Assembly: GCF_019966495.1 (NCBI RefSeq) | Contig: NZ_JAIMIA010000024.1 | Span: 1 to 59,052 of the forward strand | Direction: 5' to 3' | DNA: 59,052 nucleotides | From: Tateyamaria pelophila | GTDB taxonomy: Bacteria; Pseudomonadota; Alphaproteobacteria; Rhodobacterales; Rhodobacteraceae | Notes under the pieces: generated by a model | Databases searched by the model: none | What the model saw: only the letters and a program-made list of their open reading frames with translations | What the model was told of the DNA's origin: nothing | Made by a program: the position numbers and the translations under genes | In this document: piece after piece, positions 10,159 through 18,586 of the stretch | Position numbering within the stretch: position 1 is the first letter of the stretch | How the letters are laid out: every line of letters begins with the position of its first letter

Positions 10159-10232
10159 CGAATTAGGAGCAGTAGGCCACGCAGAGCGACGCCGGAAAGG
10201 CGCAGGCTTGGGATATGCGTGGCATGTGTCAT
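10152..10232 (-). CDS. leuL: Leucine-rich leader peptide of leuA
   Basis: A 26-codon reading frame, MTHATHIPSLRL then SGVALRGLLLLIRL and stop, ending 80 bases before the leuA start. Eight of 26 residues are leucine, with four consecutive codons (CTA CTG CTC CTA) followed shortly by ATT and CTC; two of the four in the run are the rarer CTA. Its stop codon lies inside the first arm of the downstream hairpin, the layout expected if a ribosome stalled on Leu codons decides the fold. No Shine-Dalgarno is visible, but TATAAA at 10240-10245 ends 7 bases before the ATG. The message could therefore be leaderless. Peptide-leader control of leuA is known in alphaproteobacteria as a class; this instance is inferred from sequence. 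Confidence 0.72.
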   Translation of the reverse strand: MTHATHIPSLRLSGVALRGLLLLIRL

Positions 10233-10349
10233 GCGCCCATTTATATCCGCTGCTTTTCAAATGGAAAGAGTGGATTTCAACCCAGTGGCGCTTTGCACAT
10301 CAAAAAAGACCGGTAACTGTGGAAGGGCGCATTTGGGGAGCTAGGTCCC

Positions 10350-11018
10350 ATGCCTATGGAAAGAGTATTGATTTTAGGCGCATCGGGCGGCATCGGCGGG
10401 GCACTGGCATCGGGCTTTGCAGAGCGTGGTGCGGAAGTGGATCGCCTGTCACGATCCGGCGACGGTCTGGATGTAACGGATGCTGCGTCCGTCGCAGACC
10501 ATTTGGCGGGGCGCGCGCCCTATGACCGCATTGTGGTGGCCACCGGGGCGTTGGAAATATCCGGCGCGACGCCGGAGAAAACCATCAAAGGGCTGGACCC
10601 GCGCGCGATGCTGGATCAGTTTGCACTGAACGCCGTGGGCCCCGCGCTGGTGCTGAGCCACGCGCATGAGTTGTTGCCGCGCGACCGCCCTTGCGTTTTC
10701 GCGGTCTTGTCGGCGCGCGTCGGCTCCATCGGGGATAACAGGATGGGCGGCTGGATCAGCTATCGCAGCGCGAAGGCCGCGGTGAACCAGATCGTGCGGA
10801 CCGCATCGGTCGAATTGGCCCGCACGCATCGGGAAGCGGTGGTTGTGGCCCTGCATCCGGGCACGGTTGCCACGGCCTTCACCGAAAAATACGTGGGTCG
10901 CCATCCATCCGTACCGGCCGCCGAAGCGGCGCAGAACCTGATCGATGTCATGGACGGGCTTGGCCCGGCGCAAACCGGAGGCTTCTTCGATTATTCCGGT
11001 GCCGAGGTGTCCTGGTGA
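10350..11018 (+). CDS. SDR family oxidoreductase (CsgA/C-factor-like)
   Basis: A 222-residue short-chain dehydrogenase/reductase. The cofactor loop GASGGIGG is at residues 10-17 and the catalytic Tyr and Lys are in SYRSAKAA. It is short for the family and has the ALHPGTVATAFT segment typical of CsgA-like SDRs. The stop codon overlaps the GTG start of the photolyase gene (GTGA), so the two are co-expressed. The substrate is unknown; the coupling to a photolyase suggests a stress- or light-related role but proves nothing. Confidence 0.87.
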   Translation: MPMERVLILGASGGIGGALASGFAERGAEVDRLSRSGDGLDVTDAASVADHLAGRAPYDRIVVATGALEISGATPEKTIKGLDPRAMLDQFALNAVGPALVLSHAHELLPRDRPCVFAVLSARVGSIGDNRMGGWISYRSAKAAVNQIVRTASVELARTHREAVVVALHPGTVATAFTEKYVGRHPSVPAAEAAQNLIDVMDGLGPAQTGGFFDYSGAEVSW

Positions 11019-12541
11019 GCCGTCTGATCCTGGTGCTGGGTGACCAGTTGAGCGTGCAGAGTGCCGCGCTGAGGGCCGCGGACAAGGACCGTGACGTGGT
11101 GGTGATGGCCGAAGTGATGGAAGAGGGGACCTACGTCGCGCACCATCCCAAAAAGATCGCTCTCATCCTGTCGGCCATGCGCAAGTTTGCGGCCCGCTTG
11201 CGCGAAGCGGGCTGGACTGTGGCCTATTCCGAGTTGGACGACACCGAAAACACGCAGTCGATCCCGGGGGAATTGATCCGCCGGGCCGATCAATACGGCG
11301 CAAGCGTGGTGGTTGCCACGCGCCCGGGCGAGTGGCGTCTGATCGCGACGCTGGAAGACTGCCCGCTGACTGTCACGATGCTGGAGGATGACCGCTTTGT
11401 CGCCAGCCACGCAGATTTCGAAGGCTGGGCTGAGGGGCGCAAGGCTCTGCGGATGGAATATTTCTATCGTGAGATGCGCCGCAAGACCGGACTGATGATG
11501 GACGGCGATGAACCGGCGGGCGGCCAGTGGAATTATGACCACGACAACCGGAAACCCGCGCCGAAAGAAATTGAGTATAGCGGGCCGATGCAGTTCACGC
11601 CGGATGCCATCGTCGAAGATGTTCTGGCCCTTGTGGAGCGACGTTTTGACGATCACTTCGGCGATCTGCACCCGTTCTGGTTTGCCACGGATCAAGAGCA
11701 GGCCCGGCGATCTCTTACGCATTTCGTCAAATATGGACTGGCAAAATTTGGCGATTATCAGGACGCGATGCTGGCCGAAAACCAGTTCCTGTATCATGCA
11801 CTGGTCGCGCCCTATCTCAACATCGGCCTGCTGGACCCGCTTGAAGTCTGCCAAGCGGTCGAAGCGGCGTGGAAAGCAGGAGATGTCCCGATCAATGCGG
11901 CCGAAGGATTCATCCGGCAGGTGATCGGATGGCGCGAATATGTGCGCGGTATCTATTTTCTGGAAGGGCCCGATTATGCCCGCCGCAACGGGTTGAACCA
12001 CCGGCGCACCCTCCCGAACATGTTCTGGGGCGCGGAGACGCGGATGCGTTGCGTTCAAAAGGCCGTCGCGCAGACAAAGACCGAAAGCTACGCCCATCAC
12101 ATTCAGCGCCTCATGGTCACGGGAAACTTTGCGCTGCTCGCCGGGATCGATCCGGGCGAGGTTTCCGATTGGTATCTGGCGGTCTATGCCGACGCGTTCG
12201 AGTGGGTCGAGGCCCCGAATGTCGTGGGCATGTCGCAGTTTGCGGACGGGGGTGTAATCGCCTCGAAACCCTATGTGTCGTCCGGGGCCTATATCAACAG
12301 AATGTCGAATTACTGCAAAGGCTGTGCCTACAAGGTCAGCGTCAAGACGGGCGAGGGGGCCTGTCCGTTCAACCTGCTCTACTGGCATTTTCTGGATCGC
12401 AACAGAGAGCGTTTTGGAAATAACCCGCGCATGGGCAACATGTATCGGACGTGGGATCGGATGGATGCGGAAAAGCGGACAACGGTGTTGCAGGACGCGG
12501 ACGCCTTTTTGACCAGGATGGAGGCGGGCGACGTCGTTTAA
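11015..12541 (+). CDS. Cryptochrome/photolyase of the Fe-S type (CryB/PhrB)
   Basis: A 508-residue FAD-containing photolyase-like protein, of the group that repairs (6-4) photoproducts in Agrobacterium and acts as CryB in Rhodobacter. The N-terminal antenna domain begins MSRLILVLGDQLS. The C-terminal FAD domain includes GWREYVRGIYF and TESYAHHIQRLMVTGNFALL. Four cysteines expected to bind a [4Fe-4S] cluster are present at C346, C434, C437 and C450, with the pattern CKGC then GACPFN. Translation starts at a GTG overlapping the SDR stop. The chromophore is likely a lumazine in this family, though that cannot be seen in the sequence. Confidence 0.93.
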   Translation: MSRLILVLGDQLSVQSAALRAADKDRDVVVMAEVMEEGTYVAHHPKKIALILSAMRKFAARLREAGWTVAYSELDDTENTQSIPGELIRRADQYGASVVVATRPGEWRLIATLEDCPLTVTMLEDDRFVASHADFEGWAEGRKALRMEYFYREMRRKTGLMMDGDEPAGGQWNYDHDNRKPAPKEIEYSGPMQFTPDAIVEDVLALVERRFDDHFGDLHPFWFATDQEQARRSLTHFVKYGLAKFGDYQDAMLAENQFLYHALVAPYLNIGLLDPLEVCQAVEAAWKAGDVPINAAEGFIRQVIGWREYVRGIYFLEGPDYARRNGLNHRRTLPNMFWGAETRMRCVQKAVAQTKTESYAHHIQRLMVTGNFALLAGIDPGEVSDWYLAVYADAFEWVEAPNVVGMSQFADGGVIASKPYVSSGAYINRMSNYCKGCAYKVSVKTGEGACPFNLLYWHFLDRNRERFGNNPRMGNMYRTWDRMDAEKRTTVLQDADAFLTRMEAGDVV

Positions 12542-12630
12542 CCAAGCCACCGCCCGCGATTTGACGTAACCGCATGCCGCACTAAAACCATTGAGACCTG
12601 AATGGCCTTTCCGAAAGTGACATTTTATTC

Positions 12631-13386
12631 ATGAATACGACCAAACCGGTTCTGGTTCTTGGCAGCGCGCCAAATGTGATGGCCAGCCGGTATTTGCCAA
12701 AATCTTTCTTCTCATCGATCGTTGCGATCAACAATGCATGGCAAGTGCGCGACGATTGGGATTACCACATCGCACCGGATGACTTCGCGCAGGATCGCAT
12801 GCCACAGGGCTTGAGCGCGGGTCAGGCGTTGATCAGGTCCGATGCTTACGTGCCTGCCAACAATGCCTATGGCGGGATCATCTATGCCGGTGCCACGATG
12901 GCGTTTACGGCGGGCTATTGGGTGCTTTCGGCTTTGCGGCCTTCGGCGATCATCTTTTGGGGCTGCGACATGATGTATCCCGCGCAAGGAAAGGGGCATT
13001 TCTATGGCGCGGGCACAGCAGACCCTCTGCGCGATGACGTGACGTTGCGCAATCTTGAGGCCAAGTCGGCACGGCTGATGCAACATGCGGCAATGCAGGG
13101 CTGTGCGTGCCTGCGCGCGCCCGAAGGCGACAGTCGGTTGGTGTTCCCAACAGTGGACGTGCGCAAGCTGAGTTCAATGACCATTCTTCCCGCCTTGCCC
13201 GATCCAAAGGCGTTTCAACGTGCACTTCAGCAAGAGGCCGAGCTTGGCTATTTCGTGCGCTCGGGACGTTATTGGGACAGTGACATCGAGTATTCCGGCG
13301 AAGCTCTGGATACGGTCGACCAAATGTGGATCGAGGCTTCGCAAAAGGGGGGCGCCGCCCTCGATGGTATGAGGGCCCGGGCCTGA
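12631..13386 (+). CDS. Hypothetical protein, possibly sialyltransferase/MptE-like fold
   Basis: A 251-residue cytoplasmic protein I do not recognise with certainty. It opens KPVLVLGSAPNVMAS, then IVAINNAWQVRDDWDYHIAPDDF. A GSAPN or GNGPS loop followed by an 'asparagine in a strand' and a D/E-rich turn is the pattern seen in GT42 sialyltransferases and DUF115/MptE-like proteins. Further on are AGATMAFTAGYWVLSALRPS and FWGCDMMYP. The second half is less characteristic. The ribosome binding site is weak. It stands alone, 89 bp after the photolyase gene and before a strong terminator. Function unassigned. Confidence 0.72.
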   Translation: MNTTKPVLVLGSAPNVMASRYLPKSFFSSIVAINNAWQVRDDWDYHIAPDDFAQDRMPQGLSAGQALIRSDAYVPANNAYGGIIYAGATMAFTAGYWVLSALRPSAIIFWGCDMMYPAQGKGHFYGAGTADPLRDDVTLRNLEAKSARLMQHAAMQGCACLRAPEGDSRLVFPTVDVRKLSSMTILPALPDPKAFQRALQQEAELGYFVRSGRYWDSDIEYSGEALDTVDQMWIEASQKGGAALDGMRARA

Positions 13387-13393
13387 CGCTGAC

Positions 13394-13432
13394 AGGCCCC
13401 GGTTGACGGTTTGTTGGGTCGAACCGGGGCCT
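13394..13432. terminator. Bidirectional terminator between convergent genes
   Basis: An 11-bp perfect inverted repeat (AGGCCCCGGTT / AACCGGGGCCT) with a 17-base loop lies between the stops of the 12631-13386 gene (plus) and the cyclic nucleotidase gene (minus). T-rich sequence (TATTTTTGG) follows about 7 bases later on the plus strand. Confidence 0.75.
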
Positions 13433-13480
13433 CTTATGCCTATTTTTGGGGCATGCTTGCTTAAAATTGCATGCAGCCTG

Positions 13481-15436
13481 CTATAGCGAAATACGGAACC
13501 GGGCAAACCCGTCGGGGCCGTCGCCTGCTTCTTCGATATTGAGGTTCACCTGATCCAGATAGGCTTTGGCCGCCGGACCCGTATCAAACAGAACGGTCGT
13601 GCCCGCCATCGGGGCGAAGGACCAGTTGCTGTCGGCCCGCGGACTGATCGTCCCCTTTTCAACGATGTAGCGCACGATGACGTCCCGGTTGGTGTCCGGT
13701 CCTTCGAACACGGTCGTTTCCGCAGTCGCTCCGGGAAAGCTGCCACCGCCGCCGGCCCGGTAGTTGTTGGTGGCAACTATGAATTCGGCCGACAGGTCCA
13801 GAGGAGCACCGTCGTAGGTCAGATTGACGATGCGGTTTGCCGAGGCATCCATCAGTTCCCCCTTGGGGTCGTATTTCGAGGGCTGGGAGAGATCGATCTG
13901 ATACGCGACTCCGTCGATCACATCGAAGTTGTAGCTCGGGAAGTCCGGGTTCAGAAGCACGACATCCTGCGCTCCGGGCGTGACCTGATTGAAGATCCCG
14001 GCAGAGCGTTCGAGCCAGTCCTTGACTTGCTGTCCGGTGACCCGGACCGCGCGGGCCGTATTGGGATAGAGGTACAGGTCGGACACGTTCTTGATCGCCA
14101 CGTCGCCCTTGGGGACATCGGTGAAATACTCGGGGCCGCCGCGGCCGCCGGCCTTGAAGGGCGCTGCTGCGGACAAAATCGGCAGGCCTTCGTGCTCTGT
14201 CCCCTGCATCATCTGTTCGATGTACCAAAGCTGGGCGATGGACACGATTTGCACCGACGGGTCGTCGGCCACCAAAGCAAAATAGCTGTGCAAGGCTGCG
14301 TCGGTCTTGCCGACGGCGCGGCGCACATAGGTCAGCGTCTCGTCATGCTCTGTCTGCACCGACGCCAACACTTCAGGATCGCTTTCGACAAGCGCCGTGA
14401 TTGATCGGTCTTCGTTGCGTCTTGAGATCGGGCGGGCCTCTGACATGGCGGACACGACACGCCATTCATTGCCGTCCTTCTCGACCAGCAGGTCGATGAG
14501 GCCCATATGGCTGCCCCAGAATCCGCCCATCGTGGCGGGCGTGCCCATCAGCGTGCCCGCATCCACATCGGCGCCCGCAAATTCCGCGTAGGTGGGGGAT
14601 GGAAAGACCAGATGGCTGTGACCAGTCAGAATCGCATCGACACCCTCGACGCCCGCCAAGGGAACAGAGGCATTCTCCATCCCGTCCGTCGCATCGGCCG
14701 CGCCGATCCCGGAGTGGGACAGGACCACGATGATGTCCGCGCCCTGTTCCTTCATCTGCGGGATATAGGCCTTGGCAGTCTCGACGATATCGCGAGCCTG
14801 TACCTTGCCTTCTAGGTGGCGGCGATCCCAGTTCATGACCTGCGGCGGCACGAACCCGATCAAACCGACCTTGATCGGATGCGCGACCCCGGACCCGTCC
14901 GTGACGTTGTGGTCGAGGATCACATAAGGAGGGATCAGCGTTTTATCCTGCGTGGGGTCACTGCCCATTTCCAAAGCGACATTGGCATTCACGACCGGGA
15001 AATTCGCGCCCGCCAGAGACTTCATCAGGAAATCGAGCCCGTAGTTGAATTCGTGATTGCCCAAAGTGGACGCGTCAAACCCCAGCGTATTCATGGCCGC
15101 AATGACGGGATGGATGTCACCGTCCCTCATACCGCGTTCGTAGGCAATGTAATCCCCCATCGGGTTGCCTTGCAGAAAGTCACCATTGTCGATCAGCAGC
15201 GAATTGGACGCTTCGTCGCGGATACCCTGGATCAGCGCTGCCGTGCGGGCCAACCCGACTGTGTCTCGCGGTCTGTCGGCGTAATAGTCGTAGGGGAATA
15301 CGTGCACATGCAGGTCCGTGGTTTCCATGATCCGCAAATGTGCCTGATTGCTTGCTGCATTGGCCGAGAACGGGTGCAGCGCGATGAAGCCTGCGGTGCT
15401 GGCCAGAAACCCGCGGCGATTGAGCGTGATGGACAT
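13481..15436 (-). CDS. cpdB: 2',3'-cyclic-nucleotide 2'-phosphodiesterase / 3'-nucleotidase
   Basis: A 651-residue periplasmic bifunctional enzyme that hydrolyses 2',3'-cyclic nucleotides and 3'-nucleotides for phosphate and nucleoside scavenging. The N-terminus MSITLNRRGFLASTAGF carries an RR pair before a hydrophobic stretch, suggesting Tat export. The metallophosphatase domain shows ETTDLHVHV, IDNGDFLQGNP and TLGNHEFNYGL. The 5'-nucleotidase C-terminal domain has the NNYRAGGGGSFPG substrate loop. The ATG at 15436 has GAGGG upstream and starts the signal peptide; the 27 codons before it look spurious. It is monocistronic. Confidence 0.92.
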   Translation of the reverse strand: MSITLNRRGFLASTAGFIALHPFSANAASNQAHLRIMETTDLHVHVFPYDYYADRPRDTVGLARTAALIQGIRDEASNSLLIDNGDFLQGNPMGDYIAYERGMRDGDIHPVIAAMNTLGFDASTLGNHEFNYGLDFLMKSLAGANFPVVNANVALEMGSDPTQDKTLIPPYVILDHNVTDGSGVAHPIKVGLIGFVPPQVMNWDRRHLEGKVQARDIVETAKAYIPQMKEQGADIIVVLSHSGIGAADATDGMENASVPLAGVEGVDAILTGHSHLVFPSPTYAEFAGADVDAGTLMGTPATMGGFWGSHMGLIDLLVEKDGNEWRVVSAMSEARPISRRNEDRSITALVESDPEVLASVQTEHDETLTYVRRAVGKTDAALHSYFALVADDPSVQIVSIAQLWYIEQMMQGTEHEGLPILSAAAPFKAGGRGGPEYFTDVPKGDVAIKNVSDLYLYPNTARAVRVTGQQVKDWLERSAGIFNQVTPGAQDVVLLNPDFPSYNFDVIDGVAYQIDLSQPSKYDPKGELMDASANRIVNLTYDGAPLDLSAEFIVATNNYRAGGGGSFPGATAETTVFEGPDTNRDVIVRYIVEKGTISPRADSNWSFAPMAGTTVLFDTGPAAKAYLDQVNLNIEEAGDGPDGFARFRISL

Positions 15437-15645
15437 TGTGGAACCCTCAAAGGTTGAATGGTCGATTGGATACCGCCAGAGTGTATTGGTTTGATGACAT
15501 CTCGCAAGACAAGACATCAGGCTGACCCAGTTCTGCTGGACATTGTGATGCTGTGGGGGCTGGACCAGAGAGGCATGGGCACCCGGCAGCGGAAGCTGCG
15601 CGCCAGGGTTGGCACAAGCGCCTGTTCAATTTTTGGGAATGTTGC

Positions 15646-16069
15646 CCTGAAGTGGGATTTGAAATGACGCTGTGTGGGTATCGAACCGGGCTGATCATGG
15701 ATGTGTCCCGGTCCAACTGGCAGAACGATGCGGATCGCCCCATTGCATAGTCCGCATGGTATCCGACCGATGATGCATTGACGACCAAACGGTCCGATCC
15801 GTCTTTCTTTGAAATGGGGGATGTGAGTCCCAATGCCGCTCTTGCCACGGCAAATGAATTTCCCTTTGTCTTGATGTCCCATGGTACCGGCGGCACGGCA
15901 GAGCGCCTTGGGTGGCTCGCAAGGGGACTAGCACGCCATGCTTGAAGCATTGCAGTCCTTTCGGACCTCATGGGCGCGTCAAGGCGATGACTTCAACGAT
16001 TCGCGCATCACGTCGGTTGTCGCGCTCGCCCCGCCGCCGCCCGTGTGGGCGTTTACCGCAGCCATCTGA
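15646..16069 (+). pseudogene. Decayed alpha/beta-hydrolase (dienelactone-hydrolase-like, COG4188 type)
   Basis: Translated pieces match the start of a predicted dienelactone hydrolase: SRSNWQNDADRPIA, then SAWYPTDD, then FPFVLMSHGTGGTAERLGWL. An in-frame amber stop at 15748-15750 breaks the conserved 'RPI..WYP' segment. A second stop at 15943-15945 ends the frame. A different frame (15938-16069) then gives FNDSRITSVVALAPPPP, resembling the later 'D-R-I-x-A-V-V-A-L-A-P' strand of the same family. The nucleophile elbow between them is missing, so there is an internal deletion as well as a frameshift. The identification is from motifs only. Confidence 0.55.
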
Positions 16070-16222
16070 CAAGGACCTGATCGGCAAGCTCGATATATTT
16101 TGGGATCATGAGTCCGTGGACCGAGCATAGGTGCATCGGTTCGCGGCCCGGATTGTCGTGAGGGCATTCGAGGACAGCAGCAAAGACTGTTCAGCCTGTG
16201 GTTGAGCGGGTATCAAACGAAC

Positions 16223-16789
16223 ATGAGCATCAGGGGGTCAAAGAGCATTTTGCACTTCATTTCAGGCCATAGCGGCAGAGAACAGGAAATATCCCGTCTG
16301 TTCACGGAAACATTCACCGCGTCAGACGGAGCCGATGAAGGGCTGCTGATCGGTGCCTTGGTCGACACGTTCATGCAATCAACGCCTGCTTCGGACCTGT
16401 TCGTCTTTTCGGCCTGCGTAGATCAGACACTGGTGGGTGCGATCTTTTTTTCCCGTCTGACCTACAGCGCGGATGACCGAACGGTGTTCATCATGTCGCC
16501 TGTCGCCGTCAAGACGCAGGAACAGAGGAAAGGTATCGGGGAAAAGCTTATCAATCACGGGCTTGCGCACGTGCGCGACAAGGGCGTGTCAGTTGCCGTG
16601 ACCTATGGCGACCCGAATTATTATTCCAAGGTCGGCTTTCGTCCGATGACCGAAGATTTTGCCCGAGCCCCTCTGAAGCTGAGTTTTCCGCATGGATGGC
16701 TGGGACAGTCACTGACGGCCGAAGACCTGACCCCGTTGCAGGGAACGGCACGATGCGTCGATGCGCTGAACCAACACGATTTGTGGTAA
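16223..16789 (+). CDS. GNAT family N-acetyltransferase
   Basis: A 188-residue acetyltransferase resembling the YhbS group. The acetyl-CoA-binding motif A is at VAVKTQEQRKGIGEKLINHGL (Q/R-x-x-G-x-G/A pattern). GDPNYYSKVGFRPM is the characteristic C-terminal strand-turn of YhbS-like proteins. The ATG at 16223 was preferred to a TTG seven codons earlier; neither has a clear ribosome binding site, so the start is uncertain. It lies downstream of the decayed hydrolase and stands alone. The acceptor substrate is unknown. Confidence 0.83.
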   Translation: MSIRGSKSILHFISGHSGREQEISRLFTETFTASDGADEGLLIGALVDTFMQSTPASDLFVFSACVDQTLVGAIFFSRLTYSADDRTVFIMSPVAVKTQEQRKGIGEKLINHGLAHVRDKGVSVAVTYGDPNYYSKVGFRPMTEDFARAPLKLSFPHGWLGQSLTAEDLTPLQGTARCVDALNQHDLW

Positions 16790-16909
16790 AGGCCGTTTTT
16801 CCGGCAACCCGCCTTGCGAAATCGCCATGTGTTTCATCGAACTTCCGTACGTGATGCTGCCGCACCGTGCCTGCGATGCATTCAAATCCTTGCGGGGTCG
16901 CAGGGTTGA

Positions 16910-17737
16910 TCAAATGCCAGTGGGCACGCCGCCTGTCACGGGCAGATTAATGCCGGTGACATAGTTTGCCTGCGGTCCCGCCAGGTAGGCCACGGCATTG
17001 GCGACATCTTCTGGCAAGCCTGCGTCACGCAGGGCAACGTTGGCATAGCGTTCGGTTTTGACCGCGTCGAGGGAAATGCCACGCTCTGTTGCCAGCCTTT
17101 GATTGGCCGCCGCATGCATGTCCGTCGCGATGAAGCCGGGACAAACCGTATTGCAAAGGATGCCGTCGACGCCAAATTCCGCCGCGAGCGTTTTACTAAG
17201 ACCGACGAGGCCATGTTTCATTGCCGTATAGGCCCCAAAACCCGGCTCTGCACCAAGGCTGCCTGTCGAGCCGATATTGATAATCCGGCCCCCACCTATT
17301 TGGCGCATTTTCGGGATCACGGCTTGCGCCATCATCATGGGCCCCAACAGATTGACGCGAAAGCTGGTTTCCCAGTCTTCCGGTCGTGTCGACAGGAAAT
17401 TGTCCGATCCGGCCAGAGACCCTGCGTTGTTGACCAGAATGTCGATGCGACCAAAGGCGGATACCGTCCGGGCAATGCACGCGGCCACATCGGTCTGTTG
17501 GGTTACATCGAGATTGACGGAAATTGCCCGGCCCTGGCCCTTGTTTATGTCTTCAACGATCCGGTTGCGGAAGTCCGACCTTGAGACTTGTGCGCCCGCG
17601 ATCTCGACCATGCCGTCCATGTCAGCAACGACGACATCGGCCCCGTCACGGGCCAGCCGCAACGCAATCGCCCGACCAATGCCCCGAGGGGCCGACGCGC
17701 CTGTGACGATGGCAGTTTTTCCGGTAAGTGCGCCCAT
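16910..17737 (-). CDS. SDR family oxidoreductase (3-oxoacyl-ACP-reductase-like)
   Basis: A 275-residue classical short-chain dehydrogenase/reductase. The cofactor loop is GASAPRGIGRA near residue 12; NNAGS is present. The catalytic set shows as the Ser in NIGSTGS, the Tyr in YTAMKHG and the Lys four residues later. The C-terminal GINLPVTGG is typical. The start at 17737 has a good ribosome binding site (GGGGAAAG) and begins MGALTGKTAIVTGAS; the 59 in-frame codons upstream lack similarity. Substrate unknown, most likely a small alcohol or ketone. Confidence 0.88.
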   Translation of the reverse strand: MGALTGKTAIVTGASAPRGIGRAIALRLARDGADVVVADMDGMVEIAGAQVSRSDFRNRIVEDINKGQGRAISVNLDVTQQTDVAACIARTVSAFGRIDILVNNAGSLAGSDNFLSTRPEDWETSFRVNLLGPMMMAQAVIPKMRQIGGGRIINIGSTGSLGAEPGFGAYTAMKHGLVGLSKTLAAEFGVDGILCNTVCPGFIATDMHAAANQRLATERGISLDAVKTERYANVALRDAGLPEDVANAVAYLAGPQANYVTGINLPVTGGVPTGI

Positions 17738-17876
17738 CGGCTTTCCCCGTTGGCTGGCATGTGCACCACCATCGCTAACAGAACGGTCACCGCAAACAAG
17801 GCGAGTGTCACTCAAAGGGAGGCGCAAGAGCGATAAGCGATCATTCGAGCCGCAGTGAATTGCAGGTGATGACAGG

Positions 17877-18581
17877 TCAATCGGTACTTTCGGATTGGCC
17901 GATGCACGCTTCAAACGCGTCTATGTTGCGGTCTTCACTGATTTTGCTACTGCAATTTGTCACTTGCTGAACGCATATCATGTCCAGTTTCGGGAATTGA
18001 CAGGCGGTCATGGCGGCCATCAGGGAGCGGGACGCGATCCCTTCCCAATCCGGTCCGGCTGCGATCCCCTTCACTTTGATCCCAAGAGCCTGCGCAATCG
18101 GAAGGCCTGCGCCCTCCAAAGACCAAACGGCGTCCAACATGCTACCATCGGCAAGCCGGAAGGTGCCCGTCACGGTCTCGGCGTCGATCAGGTCGCGCAA
18201 GGTTCCCACGGTGGGGGCTTCATCCTGGCCATGCCACAGTCTGGTGCGCAACACGCGGCCATCGGTGAACCCGAATTCGACAAAGCGGCCCGGTTCTTCG
18301 CGCAGTTCGATTTCCTTGGTTTCAAAGCCATTTGGCGTGATTTCGCCAACCACGCCAGTGTCCGCAAAATCAGGAGTGCCTTCGGGCAATGTAAACAGAG
18401 CGTAAACGCGGCCGGCCGGGTTACGATAGAGGTTCAGCGTCACGCCGGTATCGCTGACGGTTTCGGCTGTGCGTAATTCGAGCTTGTTGATTGGATCGAC
18501 CCAGGCTTCCCTGAATTCCCATTCCGCAAGGACAGGCAACGCCCAGAGGCACAGGAACAGGCCGAGGCTCAAGGCACGCAT
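17877..18581 (-). CDS. Secreted protein of unknown function
   Basis: A 234-residue exported protein. The signal peptide is MRALSLGLFLCLWALPVLA with a likely cut after ALA or LAE. The mature part is beta-rich and acidic. Four cysteines in the last 45 residues (ACQFPKLDMICVQQVTNC and EACIG) probably form disulfides in the periplasm. No known domain was recognised. It begins 5 bp after the stop of the MORN-repeat gene, so the two are almost certainly co-transcribed and may work together at the envelope. Confidence 0.75.
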   Translation of the reverse strand: MRALSLGLFLCLWALPVLAEWEFREAWVDPINKLELRTAETVSDTGVTLNLYRNPAGRVYALFTLPEGTPDFADTGVVGEITPNGFETKEIELREEPGRFVEFGFTDGRVLRTRLWHGQDEAPTVGTLRDLIDAETVTGTFRLADGSMLDAVWSLEGAGLPIAQALGIKVKGIAAGPDWEGIASRSLMAAMTACQFPKLDMICVQQVTNCSSKISEDRNIDAFEACIGQSESTD

Positions 18582-18586
18582 GTCGC

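Noticed and set aside
10072-10260. 63-codon N-terminal extension of leuA
   Set aside because: The conserved enzyme begins at the ATG at 10071; the extension overlaps the leader peptide in another frame and the hairpin.
10991-12550. 519-codon open frame on the minus strand
   Set aside because: It lies wholly opposite the photolyase gene, whose motifs are clear; long antisense frames are common in GC-rich coding DNA.
15447-15971. 174-codon minus-strand frame and a 121-codon frame over the same bases
   Set aside because: Both are opposite the decayed hydrolase and show no motif; the plus-strand pieces carry recognisable hydrolase segments.
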